The notes under the pieces were generated by a model. It saw nothing but the letters and a program-made list of their open reading frames with translations. It did not search any database and was not told where the DNA came from. A DNA stretch of 64,000 bases, taken from Notamacropus eugenii (Eukaryota; Chordata; Mammalia; Diprotodontia; Macropodidae). Of the stretch, positions 34,540 to 45,477 are shown one piece after another. The stretch spans positions 227,048,636-227,112,635 of the forward strand of contig NC_092875.1 of assembly GCF_028372415.1 (NCBI RefSeq). Reading direction: 5' to 3'. Each line of letters starts with the position of its first letter. Positions within the stretch are counted from its first letter, which is position 1. Made by a program: the position numbers and the translations under genes.

Positions 34540-34830
34540 CTCTCAGTGACATTTAAAATTTCATTAATAAAGTTGTTTTCTAAGCTTAATGCAGAAATAT
34601 ATATTTATTCTTGTTAAATTTTATTTCACTGATTTCATCACATACTTTCAAACTGCTTAGTTTTTTTTAATCTCATTTCAATGATCCAGTCAATTAGTTG
34701 TCCTTAAACCTTTTGGGTAATGTTCTAATTTGATATGCATGACCACTCTATGTCTATCCTAATCATTGAGAATACAAATGCAACAACGTGGAGGTAAGGA
34801 TAGAGCTCTGTGGCATATGAGTAGACACTA
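34540..34830 (-). mobile_element. L3/CR1 LINE fragment, antisense
   Basis: 'cttgttaaattttatttcac', 'taatctcatttcaatgatcc', 'aatttgatatgcatgaccac', 'ctaatcattgagaatacaaa' and 'gctctgtggcatatgagtag' match, in order, the reverse complement of the RT region of L3/CR1 LINEs (the region of the ADD motif and the PQGS block). Heavily diverged. Confidence 0.55.
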
Positions 34831-34974
34831 GTCTTTTTTATTCAAATATAGCACCATGGAGTTTACAGATAAGTGTTAGATTTTGTGATGGAAAGCCTTG
34901 AGTTACAGTAGTCATAGTAAAATATGATGGAAATGTACAAAAGCATTTTTAGTGAACCTTGAAAACATTCAGGA
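34831..34974 (+). repeat. Inverted repeat, left arm
   Basis: A 144-bp segment found again in reverse complement at 39525-39668, with about 12 differences by hand alignment (about 92% identity). The arms are separated by 4.55 kb that contains HAL1 copy E. I cannot assign it to a named family. Confidence 0.85.
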
Positions 34975-36080
34975 AAAAATTGCTAGATTTTTACTAATTC
35001 TATAAGCAATGGTAAGTTGCGAACCATAGTTACTGCTTTTGTAAAAAGAAGTTAATACTACCTGAAAAATCCAGTTTAGAGATTTGTTGTAAGAATCAAA
35101 TGAAATAATATATATTATATATCACAATAAGGAAACTATAAAATTCTCTGCAAATGTTTATAACATGTTACTATTACTATTAATTAGCTCTCCTTGAGTA
35201 CAGCTATCCAGTCAGTTATAAATATATGTAATTTTATTATCATCCACTTATACTTCATATTGTCCCTATGGATAACATGAAAGAGTTTAGCAAATATCTG
35301 AGTGAAATAAAAGTATACTAGATATATAGAATATTTCTGATTTTATAATCCAGTAACTCTATCAAAAATTAAAACAAGTTTGCTTTGGCATGAACTAATC
35401 TTAACAAGACAGATATGAAGGGGGCAGAGCCAAGATGGCAGAGTAGAAAGATGCAGATACTCTAACGCTTCCCCCACAGCCCAGAAAATACCTGTAAAAA
35501 ATGACTCTCAACAAATTCTAGAGGTGCAGAAGCCACATAACGACAGAGTGAAAGATTTCCAGCCAAAGGTAACCTGGAAGGCTGGCAGGAAAGGTCTATC
35601 TCACAGGATGCTGAGCAAAGAGGAGCCCAGCCCTGGCCATGTTGCACTGGGAGGAACAGGACCTGAACAGACATCCTGAGCAGAGTTCCAAGCAAGGAGG
35701 GTCTCAGATCCCTCACTCCACAAGCGACAGAGAAAGCTCCAAAGGTCAGTGTGGGAGGACTTTCCCAGCTGGGCAAGAGGTGAACAGGCTTCCTCCAGCA
35801 ATAGCCTCAAGCAATAGCAGCAGCAACAGAGTGCAGGCAGCTATGGTGGCCAGGAAGCAACCCAGTTCCATTGTTCAGGCAGCTCAGCTTAAAGCCTCTG
35901 GTGATAGGGAACAGCTGATCTAAACCTTATCCCTGAGTGAAGGTCCCACCCCCACCCAAAGCCCCAGAGAATCGAGTAACTGAGTTGAATCTCAGGCTTG
36001 AACATAGTACTGGGGGGAGGAGGGGCAAGAGGACCATCCTCTTGACAAAGGATTCAAAAGTCAAGTCACTGGCTGGGAAA

Positions 36081-37091
36081 ATGCCCAAAACAGGGGAAAA
36101 AAATAAGACCATAGAAAGTTACTTTCTTGTTGAACAGGTGTCTCTTCGCATCCTTTCAGATAAGGAAGAACAAGGCATACTGTCACAGGAAGTCAAGGCC
36201 CCTGCCTCCAAAGTGAACTTAAACTGTGCCCAAGCAATAGAAGAGCTTGAAATACGAGCTAGCAGCTTGCTAAAGGAGAACCAAATAAATGCTGAGGAAA
36301 ATGACACTTTTAAGAAGAGGCTAACTGAATTGGAAAAAGAGGTCCAAAAAGCCAATGAGAAAAAGGAGGTTTTAAAAAGCAGAATTAGCCAAATGGAGGA
36401 GAAAGTTCAAAAGCTCACTGAACAAAATATCTTTTTGAAAGAGAGAATTGAGTTCAGGGAACTGAATGACTATGAGATAAGCTAAGCAGTTAAAAAGCAA
36501 AACCAAAAGTTTGAAAAAATAGAAAATGTGAAACATCTCATTGGAAAAACAACTGACCTGGAAAATAGATCCAGGAGAGACGATTTAAAAATTATGGGAC
36601 TACCTGAAAGCCATGATCAAAAAAGCCTACAAATTATCTTCCATTAAATTATCAAGGAAAACTGTCCTGATGTTCTAGAACCAGAGGGCAAAATGAATAT
36701 TGAAAGAATCCACCAATGTCCTCCTGTAAGAGACTCGAACAGAGAAACTCCTAGGAATATTTTGGCCAAATTTCAGAGTTCCCAGGTGAAGGAGAAAATA
36801 GTTCAAGGAGCTAGAAAGAAAAAATTCAAGTATTGTGGAAATACAATCAAGATAACACAGAATCTGGCAGTTTCTATATTAAGGGATCAAAGGACTTGGA
36901 ATAGAATATTCCAGAAGTCAAAGGAAGTGGGATTAAAACCAAGAATCACCTATCCAACAAAACTGAGTATAATATTTCAGAGAAAAAAATGGTCATTCAA
37001 TGATGTAGAGAACTTTCAAGCTTTCTTGATAAAAAGACCAGAACTGAAGAGAAAATCTGACTTTCAAACACAAGAATCAAGAGAACCATGA
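36081..37091 (+). pseudogene. HAL1 copy E ORF1, two stops
   Basis: The ATG at 36081 is kept and the whole of ORF1 stays in one frame to the normal stop at 37089-37091, 336 codons. Two TAA codons interrupt it: 36483-36485, and 36645-36647 (GAA to TAA). Compared with copy D, about 27 residues of the first coiled-coil segment are missing in frame (between 'AQAIEEL' and 'SSLLKENQ'). The RRM-like 'LENRSRRDDLKIMGLPE' and the C-terminal 'PRITYPTKLSI' are well preserved. Confidence 0.82.
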
Positions 37092-37217
37092 AAAGGTAAA
37101 CAGGAAAGAGAAATCATAAAAACTTTCTAAAGTTGAACTGTTTACATTCCTACATGGAAAGATAATATTTGTAACTCTTGAGACTTTTCTCAGTATTTGG
37201 GTAGGTGGAGGGATTGC

Positions 37218-37242
37218 ACACACACACACACACACACACGCA
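37218..37242. repeat. (CA)n in HAL1 E
   Basis: About 12 CA units at the family-specific site after ORF1. Confidence 0.9.
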
Positions 37243-38045
37243 AACATATAGACAGAGATCACAGGTTGAGTTGAATCAGACAAGATGATATCCACAAAAA
37301 CAAATAAAATAAAAATTAAGGGGTGAGAGAGGAAAATACTGGGAGGAGAAAGGGAGAAATGGAATGGGGCAGGCTATAACTCATAAAGGAGATAAGAAAA
37401 ATATTGTTCAATGAAGGAGAAAAGGGAGAAGGAGAGAGGGGAAAAGTGAAGCTTACTCTCTTCACATATGGCTTAAGGAGGGAATAACATGCTCACTAAC
37501 TTTGATATGAAAATCTATCTTACACTACAAGAAAGTAGGAGAGGAGGTGACAAGTAGGGTGAGAAGAATGATAGAAGGGAGGGCAAATGGGAGAAGGGAG
37601 TAATTAGAAATAAACACTTTTGGGAAGAGACAAGTTCAAATGAGAGAATAAAAAAATAAGGGGAGATAAGAGTAGGATAGAGGGCAATATAGTTAGTATT
37701 ATACAACATGATTATTATCGAAGCCTTTTGCAAAATGATACATATTTAGTCTGTACTCAATTGCTTGCCTTCTCAGTGGGGATGGGTAGGGAGAGAGGGA
37801 GGGAGAGAAGTTGGAATTCAAAGTATTTGGAAAGAGTGCTGAGAACTGCTTTTGCATACAACTGGGAAATAAGAAATACAGATAATGGGATATAGAAATT
37901 TATCTTGCCCTACAAGAAAAGAGAGAAAATGGGAATAAGGGAAAGGTGGGATGTGATAGAAGGGAGGGTTCATTGAGGGAAGGGGTAGTCAGAATGCAAG
38001 GTATTAGGGGGTGGCAGGAGGAGAGAGTTGGGGAGAAAAATTGGA

Positions 38046-39020
38046 CATATTACAAAGTGATGTAAAAGCAATTAGTATTAAAACAATTGACTGAATTAAT
38101 TACTGAGACTAAATCAGAGACATCTTTAATTTGGGGAAAATAATTTTAGTCTAAGTTTCCTAGAGGCAGGTAACCTTGGGCAAAACTTGTTATTGATGGA
38201 AAAGTTAAGGTTTTAATGGTAAATTTGATTTTATGATTGCTATTTAATCAGGAACTAGAACATGTATAGAAAGGCATGTCAGCCACTTAAGACTTGCCTC
38301 AAAAGATGTTCCTTAGCCAATGTGAAATTATAGTCATATCTGAAATCTGGTTATTGGAACTCGCTATTTTAAGATTCTATGGGACTATTAACTGACTGTT
38401 CTTCTGAGTCTAACTTCAGGTATGGATAGCAAGAAAGGCGGACTGAGCCTCCAATCCATGATACCAGTAAGCCTGTGAGATGCTGGTGAACTGCAAAAGG
38501 TGATCTCATGGGCCTGGACTGAGGTAGGATTCTCCTGACTCAATTCCCCCACTGACATCTGGCAGACTTTAAACCTCACTGAATGTAAGTTGACAATCTA
38601 CTCCTGCCTGGAACTAACATGAAGCTGGGGAGATATCGTTTCCCTGCATTGCTCCTACTCTTAGTGGCAATTTCATATAGTCAAAAGGTTTGTAAGCTTA
38701 ATACCAGATCTATTAAATTATAGATTGTTGGTAGGGGAATATCCAAGGTTAAGTCTAAAATTAAGGTATTAGGCTTAGGAATTTAGACCAACAACAATAA
38801 GTTAGGATCCTTTAATTCTTAGTAATAGTGTGGAGACAATTAGGTCAAGGGCTTGTGAGGTTAGCATATATAGTTATTATTTTTGACTCAGTTGGTTACT
38901 GTTAAAAAAATTCATTTGTGGTGTATATTGTAAATGCTTTAAAACAAGTATCACCTGCCCGAAAGTTGGAATTGTTTTATGTGATGTGAACTGTATTAAA
39001 AATGAAAAATAAAAAAAAAA
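38046..39020 (+). other. Unclassified ~970-bp segment with short signal-peptide-like ORF
   Basis: It begins where HAL1 copy E breaks off and ends in an A-rich run with AATAAA ('aaaatgaaaaataaaaaaaa', about 39000-39010). At 38620-38724 a 34-codon frame starts with ATG in a fair context (A at -3). It reads as a Lys/Arg start, a Leu-rich hydrophobic core ('FPALLLLLVAIS'), then 'YSQK' and a stop. This looks like a secretory signal peptide. A possible splice donor (AAAG|GTTTGT) follows the hydrophobic core. I recognise neither the segment nor the peptide, and a chance ORF is quite possible. Confidence 0.35.
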
Positions 39021-39524
39021 TCAAAAAATCTTAAATCTATTCTGGTTCATAGTGATAATCAACTGTGAAGAAAGAAGATACTTATGTTTTGTACACTGTT
39101 AAAGGTGACATCAAACTGTGTAATTCATTTTAGTAAAATTTGAAATTATTAAAATAAGAAAAATGGCATCTAAATTCATTCAATTATTAGTAATATTCAC
39201 ATATGTGGAAGACAATGTCAAATAAATAATCACTGTAAATGAACTCTAAGCAAATTTCTGGTAATCAGATGGCTTTACATTTCCCTTTCCTTGACTTAAA
39301 AAGGTATATATTTTCAAATGCCTTAGACCAAATCTGAAAATTTGGCATTGGAAACTATTTGATTATATTTACCATTGACTAGGATAAGAAGTGATTCAAT
39401 GGCATGTTTTCTCTAATATCTACAGAGAGAGATTTGTAAAAAGTCATTAGTTTTTTTAATTAAATGTTCATTTGTTGAAACAGATGTGTTTTTCATTTAC
39501 CAACAGATGTACACACATTATTTA

Positions 39525-39668
39525 CTGAATGTTTTCAAGGTTCAATAAAAATGTTTTTGTACATTTCCATCATATTTTATTATGAGTATTGTAACTCAAG
39601 GCTTTCCATCACAAAATTTAGAGTTTATCTGTAAACTCCATGATGTTATATTTGAATAAAAAAGACTT
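39525..39668 (-). repeat. Inverted repeat, right arm
   Basis: Reverse-complement partner of 34831-34974. Both outer flanks lose similarity at once. Confidence 0.85.
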
Positions 39669-40089
39669 GGTAGGACACACCTCTAAAACTGTAGTATGTT
39701 CATGATATATTTCTCAGTCAGTTTCTAGGTTATCGTGTTCCAGGTGTTGAAAGATACCATGATGTCTGAAATGTCAAGTTTTTGGCAACTTAATGAGATG
39801 TGGCAAAGCCGCTGTACAAAATTAGAGCTTCCACAAATCTCCAACTAATTTTAGAGCTGAATATGAACCAAATTTTGTTTGAAATTTTGAAATTTTCTGA
39901 TGAGTATTTTTATATATTCTGTTTTAGGCTGGTAATGGATTTGGAAAAGGAAAAATAATACTTTCATTGCAATGTTTCCAGCTAGGAACAGAACACTGAA
40001 TATATCATTCTTTAATTCATCTGAAGTATGTAACATTTTCAAAGTGCTCAATTATTTTAATTTTCTTCTTTCCAAAAAGAGGGAAGAAG

Positions 40090-40180
40090 GAGCATTTGTG
40101 TAGGACTTCAAAATTTGTAAAGCTGTTTGAATGTATTATCTCACTTGATCCTCATTACAACCCAATAAGGTAGTTGAGAC
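40090..40180 (-). mobile_element. MIR-like CORE-SINE fragment
   Basis: 'tgtaaagctgtttgaatgta', 'ttatctcacttgatcctcat' and 'tacaacccaataaggtag' form the antisense tail half of the marsupial MIR. Confidence 0.6.
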
Positions 40181-40184
40181 TTTT

Positions 40185-40345
40185 GTTATTCAGTAGTTTC
40201 AGTCATGTTTTCATGACCTCCTTTGAAGTGTTCTTGGCAAAGGTACTGGAGTGGTTTGCTGTTTCCTCCTCCAGGTTATTTACAGATAAGGAAAGTGAGG
40301 CCATGTATATGAGGGATGGGAGTTAGTGAGATTTAGCAATAGGAA
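40185..40345 (-). mobile_element. Mar-1 SINE, partial
   Basis: The antisense tail ('tagtttcagtcatgttttca', 'ttcttggcaaaggtactgga', 'gtggtttgctgtttcctcct') and part of the CORE are clear. The rest is decayed. Confidence 0.7.
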
Positions 40346-40817
40346 ATCATTCCACCACCACCACTCAGGGATAAACCTATATTTTCATGGGATAGGAACT
40401 CTTAAGACATGACCTAACAGTTAGAGTGATTGTTGGAAGAGTAGTGTCAGAAACCATAGATACTCCAAAGAGAAACTATCCGCTAATACACAGTGTGGAG
40501 TCACAATATTCAACTACTACTTTGGGGACTAACTTGCTGTATGACTGGGCAAGTTATTTAGTGTCTGTGAGTATCAGTTTTTAAAATGGTGGCAAGAAGA
40601 GTCTTTAGATGATTTCCTATATTTGTTCCAGCTCTGAAACTCTCTAGTTTTTTTATGGGTATGATTTAGTAAACACGTTTTTAGGTCTACGTTACAGTTG
40701 GCTTTTTGAATTTTAATTGGTAATTTTGTTAAATGGTGATGAAACAAATACCTTGGAATTAGGAAGAAATCAATTCAAATCCTTTGTCAGACACTTATCA
40801 GCTTTGTGAGACTGATA

Positions 40818-40835
40818 AAATAGTTTAACTTCTTT
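40818..40835. repeat. Target-site duplication, left, of HAL1 F
   Basis: 'aaatagtttaacttcttt' recurs at 43635-43652. The last Ts merge with the T-rich complement of the tail. Confidence 0.9.
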
Positions 40836-41849
40836 TTTTTCTTTTTCTTTCTTTTATTTTTTTATTTATTTAACTTTTAACATTCATTTTCACAAAATTT
40901 TGGGTTCCAAATTTTCTCCCCTTTTGTCCCCTCCCCCCACCCCAAAACACTGAGCATTCTAATTGCCCCTATCACTAATCTGTTCTCTCTTCTACCATCC
41001 CTCTCTGCCCTTGTCTCTATCTTCTCTTCTGTCCAGTAGAGCCAGATAACTTTCTATACCCCTTTACCTATATTTCTTATTTCCTAGTGGCAAGAACATT
41101 ACTCGACAGTTGTTCCTAAAACTTTGAGTTCCAACTTCTTTACCTCCCTCCCTCCCCACCCCTTCCCTTTGGAAGACAAGAAATTCAATATAGGCCAAAT
41201 CTGTGCAGTTTTGCAAATGACTTCTGTAATAGTCGTGTTGTATAAGACTAAGTATATTTCCCTCCATCCTATCCTGTCCCCCATTACTTATGTTCTCTCT
41301 TTGATCCTGTCCTTCCCCATGAGTGTCAACCACAAATTGCTCCCTCCTCCCCATGCCCTCCCTTCCATCATCTCCCCCACACTGCTTATCCACTTCTCCC
41401 CCACTTTCCTGTATTGTAAGATAGATTTTCATACCAAAATGAGTGTGCATTTTATTCTTTCCTTTAGTGGAATGTGATGAGAGTAAACTTCATGTTTTTC
41501 TCTCACCTCCCCTCTTTATCCCTCCACTACTAAGTCTTTTGCTTGCCTCTTTTATGAGAGATAATTTGCCCCATTCCATTTCTCCCTTTCTCCTCCCACT
41601 ATATTTCTCTCTCACTGCTCGATTTCATTTTTTTAAGGATATGATCCCATACTCTTCAATTCATTCTGTGCACTCTGTCTCTATGTGTGTGTGCGTGTAC
41701 ATGTGTGTGTGTGTAATCCCACCCAGTACGCAGATACTGAAAAGTTTCAAGAGTTACAAATATTGCCTTTCCATGTAGGAATGTAAACAGTTCAACTTTA
41801 GTAAGTCCCTTATGACTTCTCTTTGCTGTTTACCTTTTCATGCTTCTCT

Positions 41850-42933
41850 TCATTCTTGTGTTTAAAAGTCAAATTTTCTTTTCAGCTCTGGTCTTTTTAT
41901 CAAGAATGCTTGAAAGTCCTCTATTTCACTGAAAGATTTTTCCACTGAAGTATTATACTCAGTTTTGGTGGGTAGGTAACTCTTGGTTTTAGTCCTAGTT
42001 CCTTTGACTTCTGGAATATCCTATTCCACGCCCTTCGATCCCTTAACGTAGAAGCTGCTAGAGCTTGTGTTATCCTGATGGTATTTCCACAATACTTGAA
42101 TTGTTCTTTCTAGCTGCTTGAAATATTTTCTCCTTGACCAGAGAACTCTGGAATTTGGCCACAATATTCCTAGGAGTTTCTCTTTTTGGATCTCTTTCAG
42201 GTGGTGTTCTGTGGATTCCTTGAATATTTATTTTGCCCTCTGGTTCTAGAATCTCAGGGCAGTTTTCCTTGATGATTTAATGAAAGATGATGTCTAGGCT
42301 CTTGTTTTGATCATGGCTTTCAGGTAGTCCCATAATTTTTAAATTGTCTCTCCTGGATGTATTTTCCAGGTCAGTTGTTTTTCCAATGAGATATTTCACA
42401 TTATCTTCCATTTTTTCATTCTTTTGGTTTTGTTTTGTGATTTCTTGGTTTCTCATAAAGTCATTAGCCTCCATCTGTTCCATTCTAATTTTGAAAGAAC
42501 TACTTTCTTCAGTGACCTTTTGAACCTCCTTTTCCATTTTGTTAATTCTGCTTTTGAAAGCACTCTTCTCCTCATTGGCTTTTTGAACCTCTTTTGCCAG
42601 TTGAGTTAGCCTATTTTTCAAGGTGTTATTTTATTCAGCATTTTTTTGGGTCTCCTTTAGCAGGGTGCTGACCTGCTGTTCATGTTTTACCTGTATGTCT
42701 CTCATTTCTCTTCCCAGCTTTTCCTCCACCTCTCTAACTTGATTTTCAAAATCCTTTTTGAGTTCTTCCATGGCCTGAGCCCATTGAGTGGGCTGGGATA
42801 CAGAAGTCTTGACTTCTGTGTCTTTCCCTGATGGTAAGCATTGGTCTTCCTCATGAGAAAGGAAGGGAGGAAATACCTGTTCACCAAGAAAATAACCTTC
42901 TATAGTCTTATTTCTTTTCCCTTTTCTGGGCAT
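41850..42933 (-). pseudogene. HAL1 copy F ORF1, broken
   Basis: ATG is intact at 42931-42933 ('MPRKGKRNKTIEGYFLGEQ'). Two GAA-to-TAA changes stop it at 42628-42630 and 42275-42277. A one-base loss in an A run near 42100 ('gaaagaacaattc' where other copies have 'gaaagaaacaattc') shifts the last part. The text otherwise follows copy D closely, with the coiled coil, 'NTSRRDNLKIMGLPE' and the C-terminal domain. The normal stop would be 41850-41852. Confidence 0.82.
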
Positions 42934-43055
42934 TTTCCCAGCCAGTGACTTGACTTCTGAGTATTCTCTTCACACCCACTTTGCCTCCAGATCCTCCCAG
43001 CCAGCCCTTGGGTCTGAGATTCAAATGCTGTTTCCCATCCTCAGGTCTTTGGCCC

Positions 43056-43089
43056 GGGGGGGGGGGGGGGGGGGGGGCGGGGCGGGGGG
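43056..43089. repeat. G-run / G-quadruplex-prone tract in HAL1 F
   Basis: 22 G in a row, then C, GGGG, C, GGGGGG on the plus strand. Copy D has a modest C/A-rich 'gccccacccccaccaaaag' here, so this is an expansion of a C-rich part of the HAL1 5' region. Its length makes an assembly or sequencing error possible. Confidence 0.8.
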
Positions 43090-43634
43090 CCTGCTATTCA
43101 GTGTGAGATTAAGTTCAGGTGCTCAGATGGGGGCAGGGCAGCCTTACAGGCTCAGTTCCCTCAGGGGGTTTATGCAGAGACCTTTAACAATGGATCAGAG
43201 CTCCTGCCTGCTCTGGGAGCCCCCGTTCGGCCGCTGCCTCAGCTGCTGCTTCCTGAGGGGGCCTGAGTTATGGGGGCACCCCACTCCCCTCTCGATGCAC
43301 CAAAGAGACCCTCTCACTGACCCCCATCACCTGTGGGTGGAGGGACCCACGAGGCCACTGGAGATTCCGTCCCTGAAGTCTGCTTGGATCTGCACCTCTA
43401 GGTGCCACACAGCCACAGCAGGGCTGGGCTCAACTCTGCGTCCACAGCATGACAGACCTTTTGTGAGAGGTTTGCAGGGCTCTCTGGAACAGAAATCTCG
43501 TCCACTCTGCTGTTCTGTGGCTTCAGCTGCTCCAGAATTCGCCAGGGGTTCTTTTTTATGGATATTCTATGGGTTGTGGGTTTGGAGCTAGTGTATGTGC
43601 GTCTTTCTATTCCATCATCTTGGCTCCTCCCCCC

Positions 43635-43652
43635 AAATAGTTTAACTTCTTT
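43635..43652. repeat. Target-site duplication, right, of HAL1 F
   Basis: Partner of 40818-40835. Confidence 0.9.
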
Positions 43653-43659
43653 TGATAGC

Positions 43660-43965
43660 AGTTCACTCATTTATAAAATGGGGATAATAACATCATTTTG
43701 GGTAGTGAGGTGGTATAGAGTGGAGTCTAGAGTCAGAAAATACTTTAGTTCAAATTTTACCTCAGTCACTTAAAAGTTGTGTGATCCTGCCCAAGTTCAC
43801 TTAACCTCTTTTTGTCTCAGTTTCCTCATTTGTAAAATGAGGATAATAATAGTACCTACCTCCTTGGGTTGTTGTGAAGATCAAATGAGATAATAATTGT
43901 AAAGCACTTAGCATAGAGCTTTACAATACTAAGTGCTATATAAATGTTAGCTATTATTATTCTTC
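43660..43965 (+). mobile_element. MIR-like CORE-SINE, L2-tailed, full length
   Basis: Head ('ggtagtgaggtggtatagag'), CORE ('agtttcctcatttgtaaaat', 'gaggataataatagtaccta') and tail ('gttgttgtgaagatcaaatg', 'gtaaagcacttagcatagag', 'gctatataaatgttagctat') are all present. Confidence 0.85.
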
Positions 43966-43984
43966 TCTACTGATACACAGAGTC

Positions 43985-44225
43985 ATCTAGATGGGTCAGT
44001 GAATAGATCCTGGGACTGGAGACAAGAATACTTGAGTTCAAATCCATCCTCCATCACTTAGTAGTTATATGATCCTGGGCAAGTCACTTAACCATTGTTT
44101 ACCTTAAACCACTGGAGAAGGAAATGTCAAACCAATCCAAGTATAACTGCCAAGAAAACATGAGGATAGCATTGGCATGCTATCGTCCACAGGGTCAAAA
44201 GAATTGACAAAACCAAAACTTAATT
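43985..44225 (+). mobile_element. Mar-1 SINE
   Basis: Head near 'gatgggtcagtgaatagatc', CORE 'tgatcctgggcaagtcactt', tail 'ggagaaggaaatgtcaaacc' and 'actgccaagaaaacatgagg'. The last part has diverged. Confidence 0.75.
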
Positions 44226-45229
44226 CAAAAGAATCATCATCATCATCTAGGGCATGCTGAGAATACTAAAATTTTCAAATGACATTTTTTTATATTTAAT
44301 GTCAATGACTGATTGATTTATACTGTGGAAAAATATTCTCACCTGGTTAAGGTAGCAAGAAAGACATCTTATTTTGAATGGGGATTAGGAAATTTTCTTC
44401 TTTAGCCCTGCAGAAGCTGAGATCATTTGAATAGAACTTTGCTGTATTTTCAGTCTTATCCATTCAAATTTTTCAGATTGCCTAAGGTATGGCCCCATAA
44501 TTTGTAAACTATTTAGTGAAATCCATGAACATTAGGAGTGACTTCCCTAAGAGTCTAAGAATTTACCACAGAGGGAGAGAATTAAGTTTAGTAAATTTCA
44601 AAAGTATTACAAACAAATATTAAAAAATAATGCAGTGGTGGAGCCAAGATGGTGGATTGAAAACAGGGACACATCTGAGCTCTCTCACAAATTCCTTTAG
44701 ATACCTCTAAAAGTGAATTTAAGGAAATCTGAGAGTGGCAGAATCCACAAGGAGACAGAGTGTGGTAGATTACTAGTCCAAGAGAATACAGAAGATCCAC
44801 TGGAGGGATCTGTTGCACTAGGCTGGGGAAGCACAGAGCACATGGGTCTACAACTGATCATAGCAGAGTGGAAGCTGGTGCTGGTAGACTGAATCATAGT
44901 GCAGTGATAATTCCCAAACATCACAGACCAGGATGGAATTCTGGCAAAGCTGGGTGACAGGGCCTATGGCAGCTGCAACAGCTATTCCTAGGGCTATAAG
45001 TCCACAGACCTAGCCTCATTGACACAATGAAAACTGCCAGGAGTGGGTGTGTGAGGAAAACATTAGGAAGTCAGAGCAAGAAAGTGAAGCAATGTTTGAG
45101 GGAGAAGTTTCTCAGGAAGAAACATGCCCAATAGTGATGCAGAAACAGGAAAACCAAGAAAGTAATACAATGTTTAGGAAAATGAGGATTTTACTCAGCA
45201 GGAAATAGTTATGGAAGAAGAGACCATCA

Positions 45230-45477
45230 CCCCTTACCCCAAGATTTAGACCCCATTTGTTTGAAGGGAGAATGATGGGGTATTCAAGCCCCATCCTAAG
45301 ATATTGTTTTATGTGCTCATCTTGTGTGATCCTTGTTATATTACTGTAAAGTTTTGTTGACACAAGTTGCTAAGATAATGTTTTATATGCTTATTTTCTG
45401 TTATCCCAGTTACAATTCTGTTGATGCTCATTGCCCCAGCACCCTATGTAATGAATACGAGAGATCTTAGGGCTGAA
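45230..45477. other. Unassigned insert inside L1
   Basis: 'tatgtgctcatcttgtgtga' and 'atatgcttattttctgttat' form two loosely similar halves. The piece does not fit the L1 5' region or ORF1 and directly precedes the LTR. It may be part of another retroviral LTR or of internal ERV sequence. Confidence 0.3.

Larger units (their letters stand above)
35420..38045 (+). mobile_element. HAL1 (half-LINE-1) copy E, 3' end replaced
   Basis: It has the usual start (YY1-like CAAGATGGC at 35431-35439), 5' region, ORF1 (36081-37091), CA tract, spacer and both 3' units (about 37505-37640 and 37890-38020). The familiar ending is lost at about 38045, where the sequence leaves the family just before the 'ggaactcaaaattttgtg' block. 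No poly(A) and no target-site duplication follow at that point. It was either cut by a deletion or joined to another sequence. Confidence 0.85.
40836..43634 (-). mobile_element. HAL1 (half-LINE-1) copy F, full length
   Basis: A complete 2.8-kb insertion on the minus strand, bounded by an 18-bp target-site duplication. From the right it reads: G-start with 'gccaagatgatgg' (a changed YY1-like site), 5' region carrying an unusual 22-base C run (G run on the plus strand, 43056-43077), ORF1 (42933 down to 41850), spacer, two related 3' units and the tail. The long plus-strand open frame at 42950-43591 is antisense to the 5' region and is not a gene. Confidence 0.92.

Noticed and set aside
35397..39040. 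'aatcttaa' on both sides of HAL1 E plus the unclassified segment as a target duplication
   Set aside because: Only 8 bases match and the left copy is about 15 bases away from the element start, so it is not a convincing duplication.
42950..43591. 213-codon plus-strand open frame
   Set aside because: It lies antisense to the 5' region of HAL1 copy F; its Gly run is the G homopolymer. No homologous frame is kept in other HAL1 copies.
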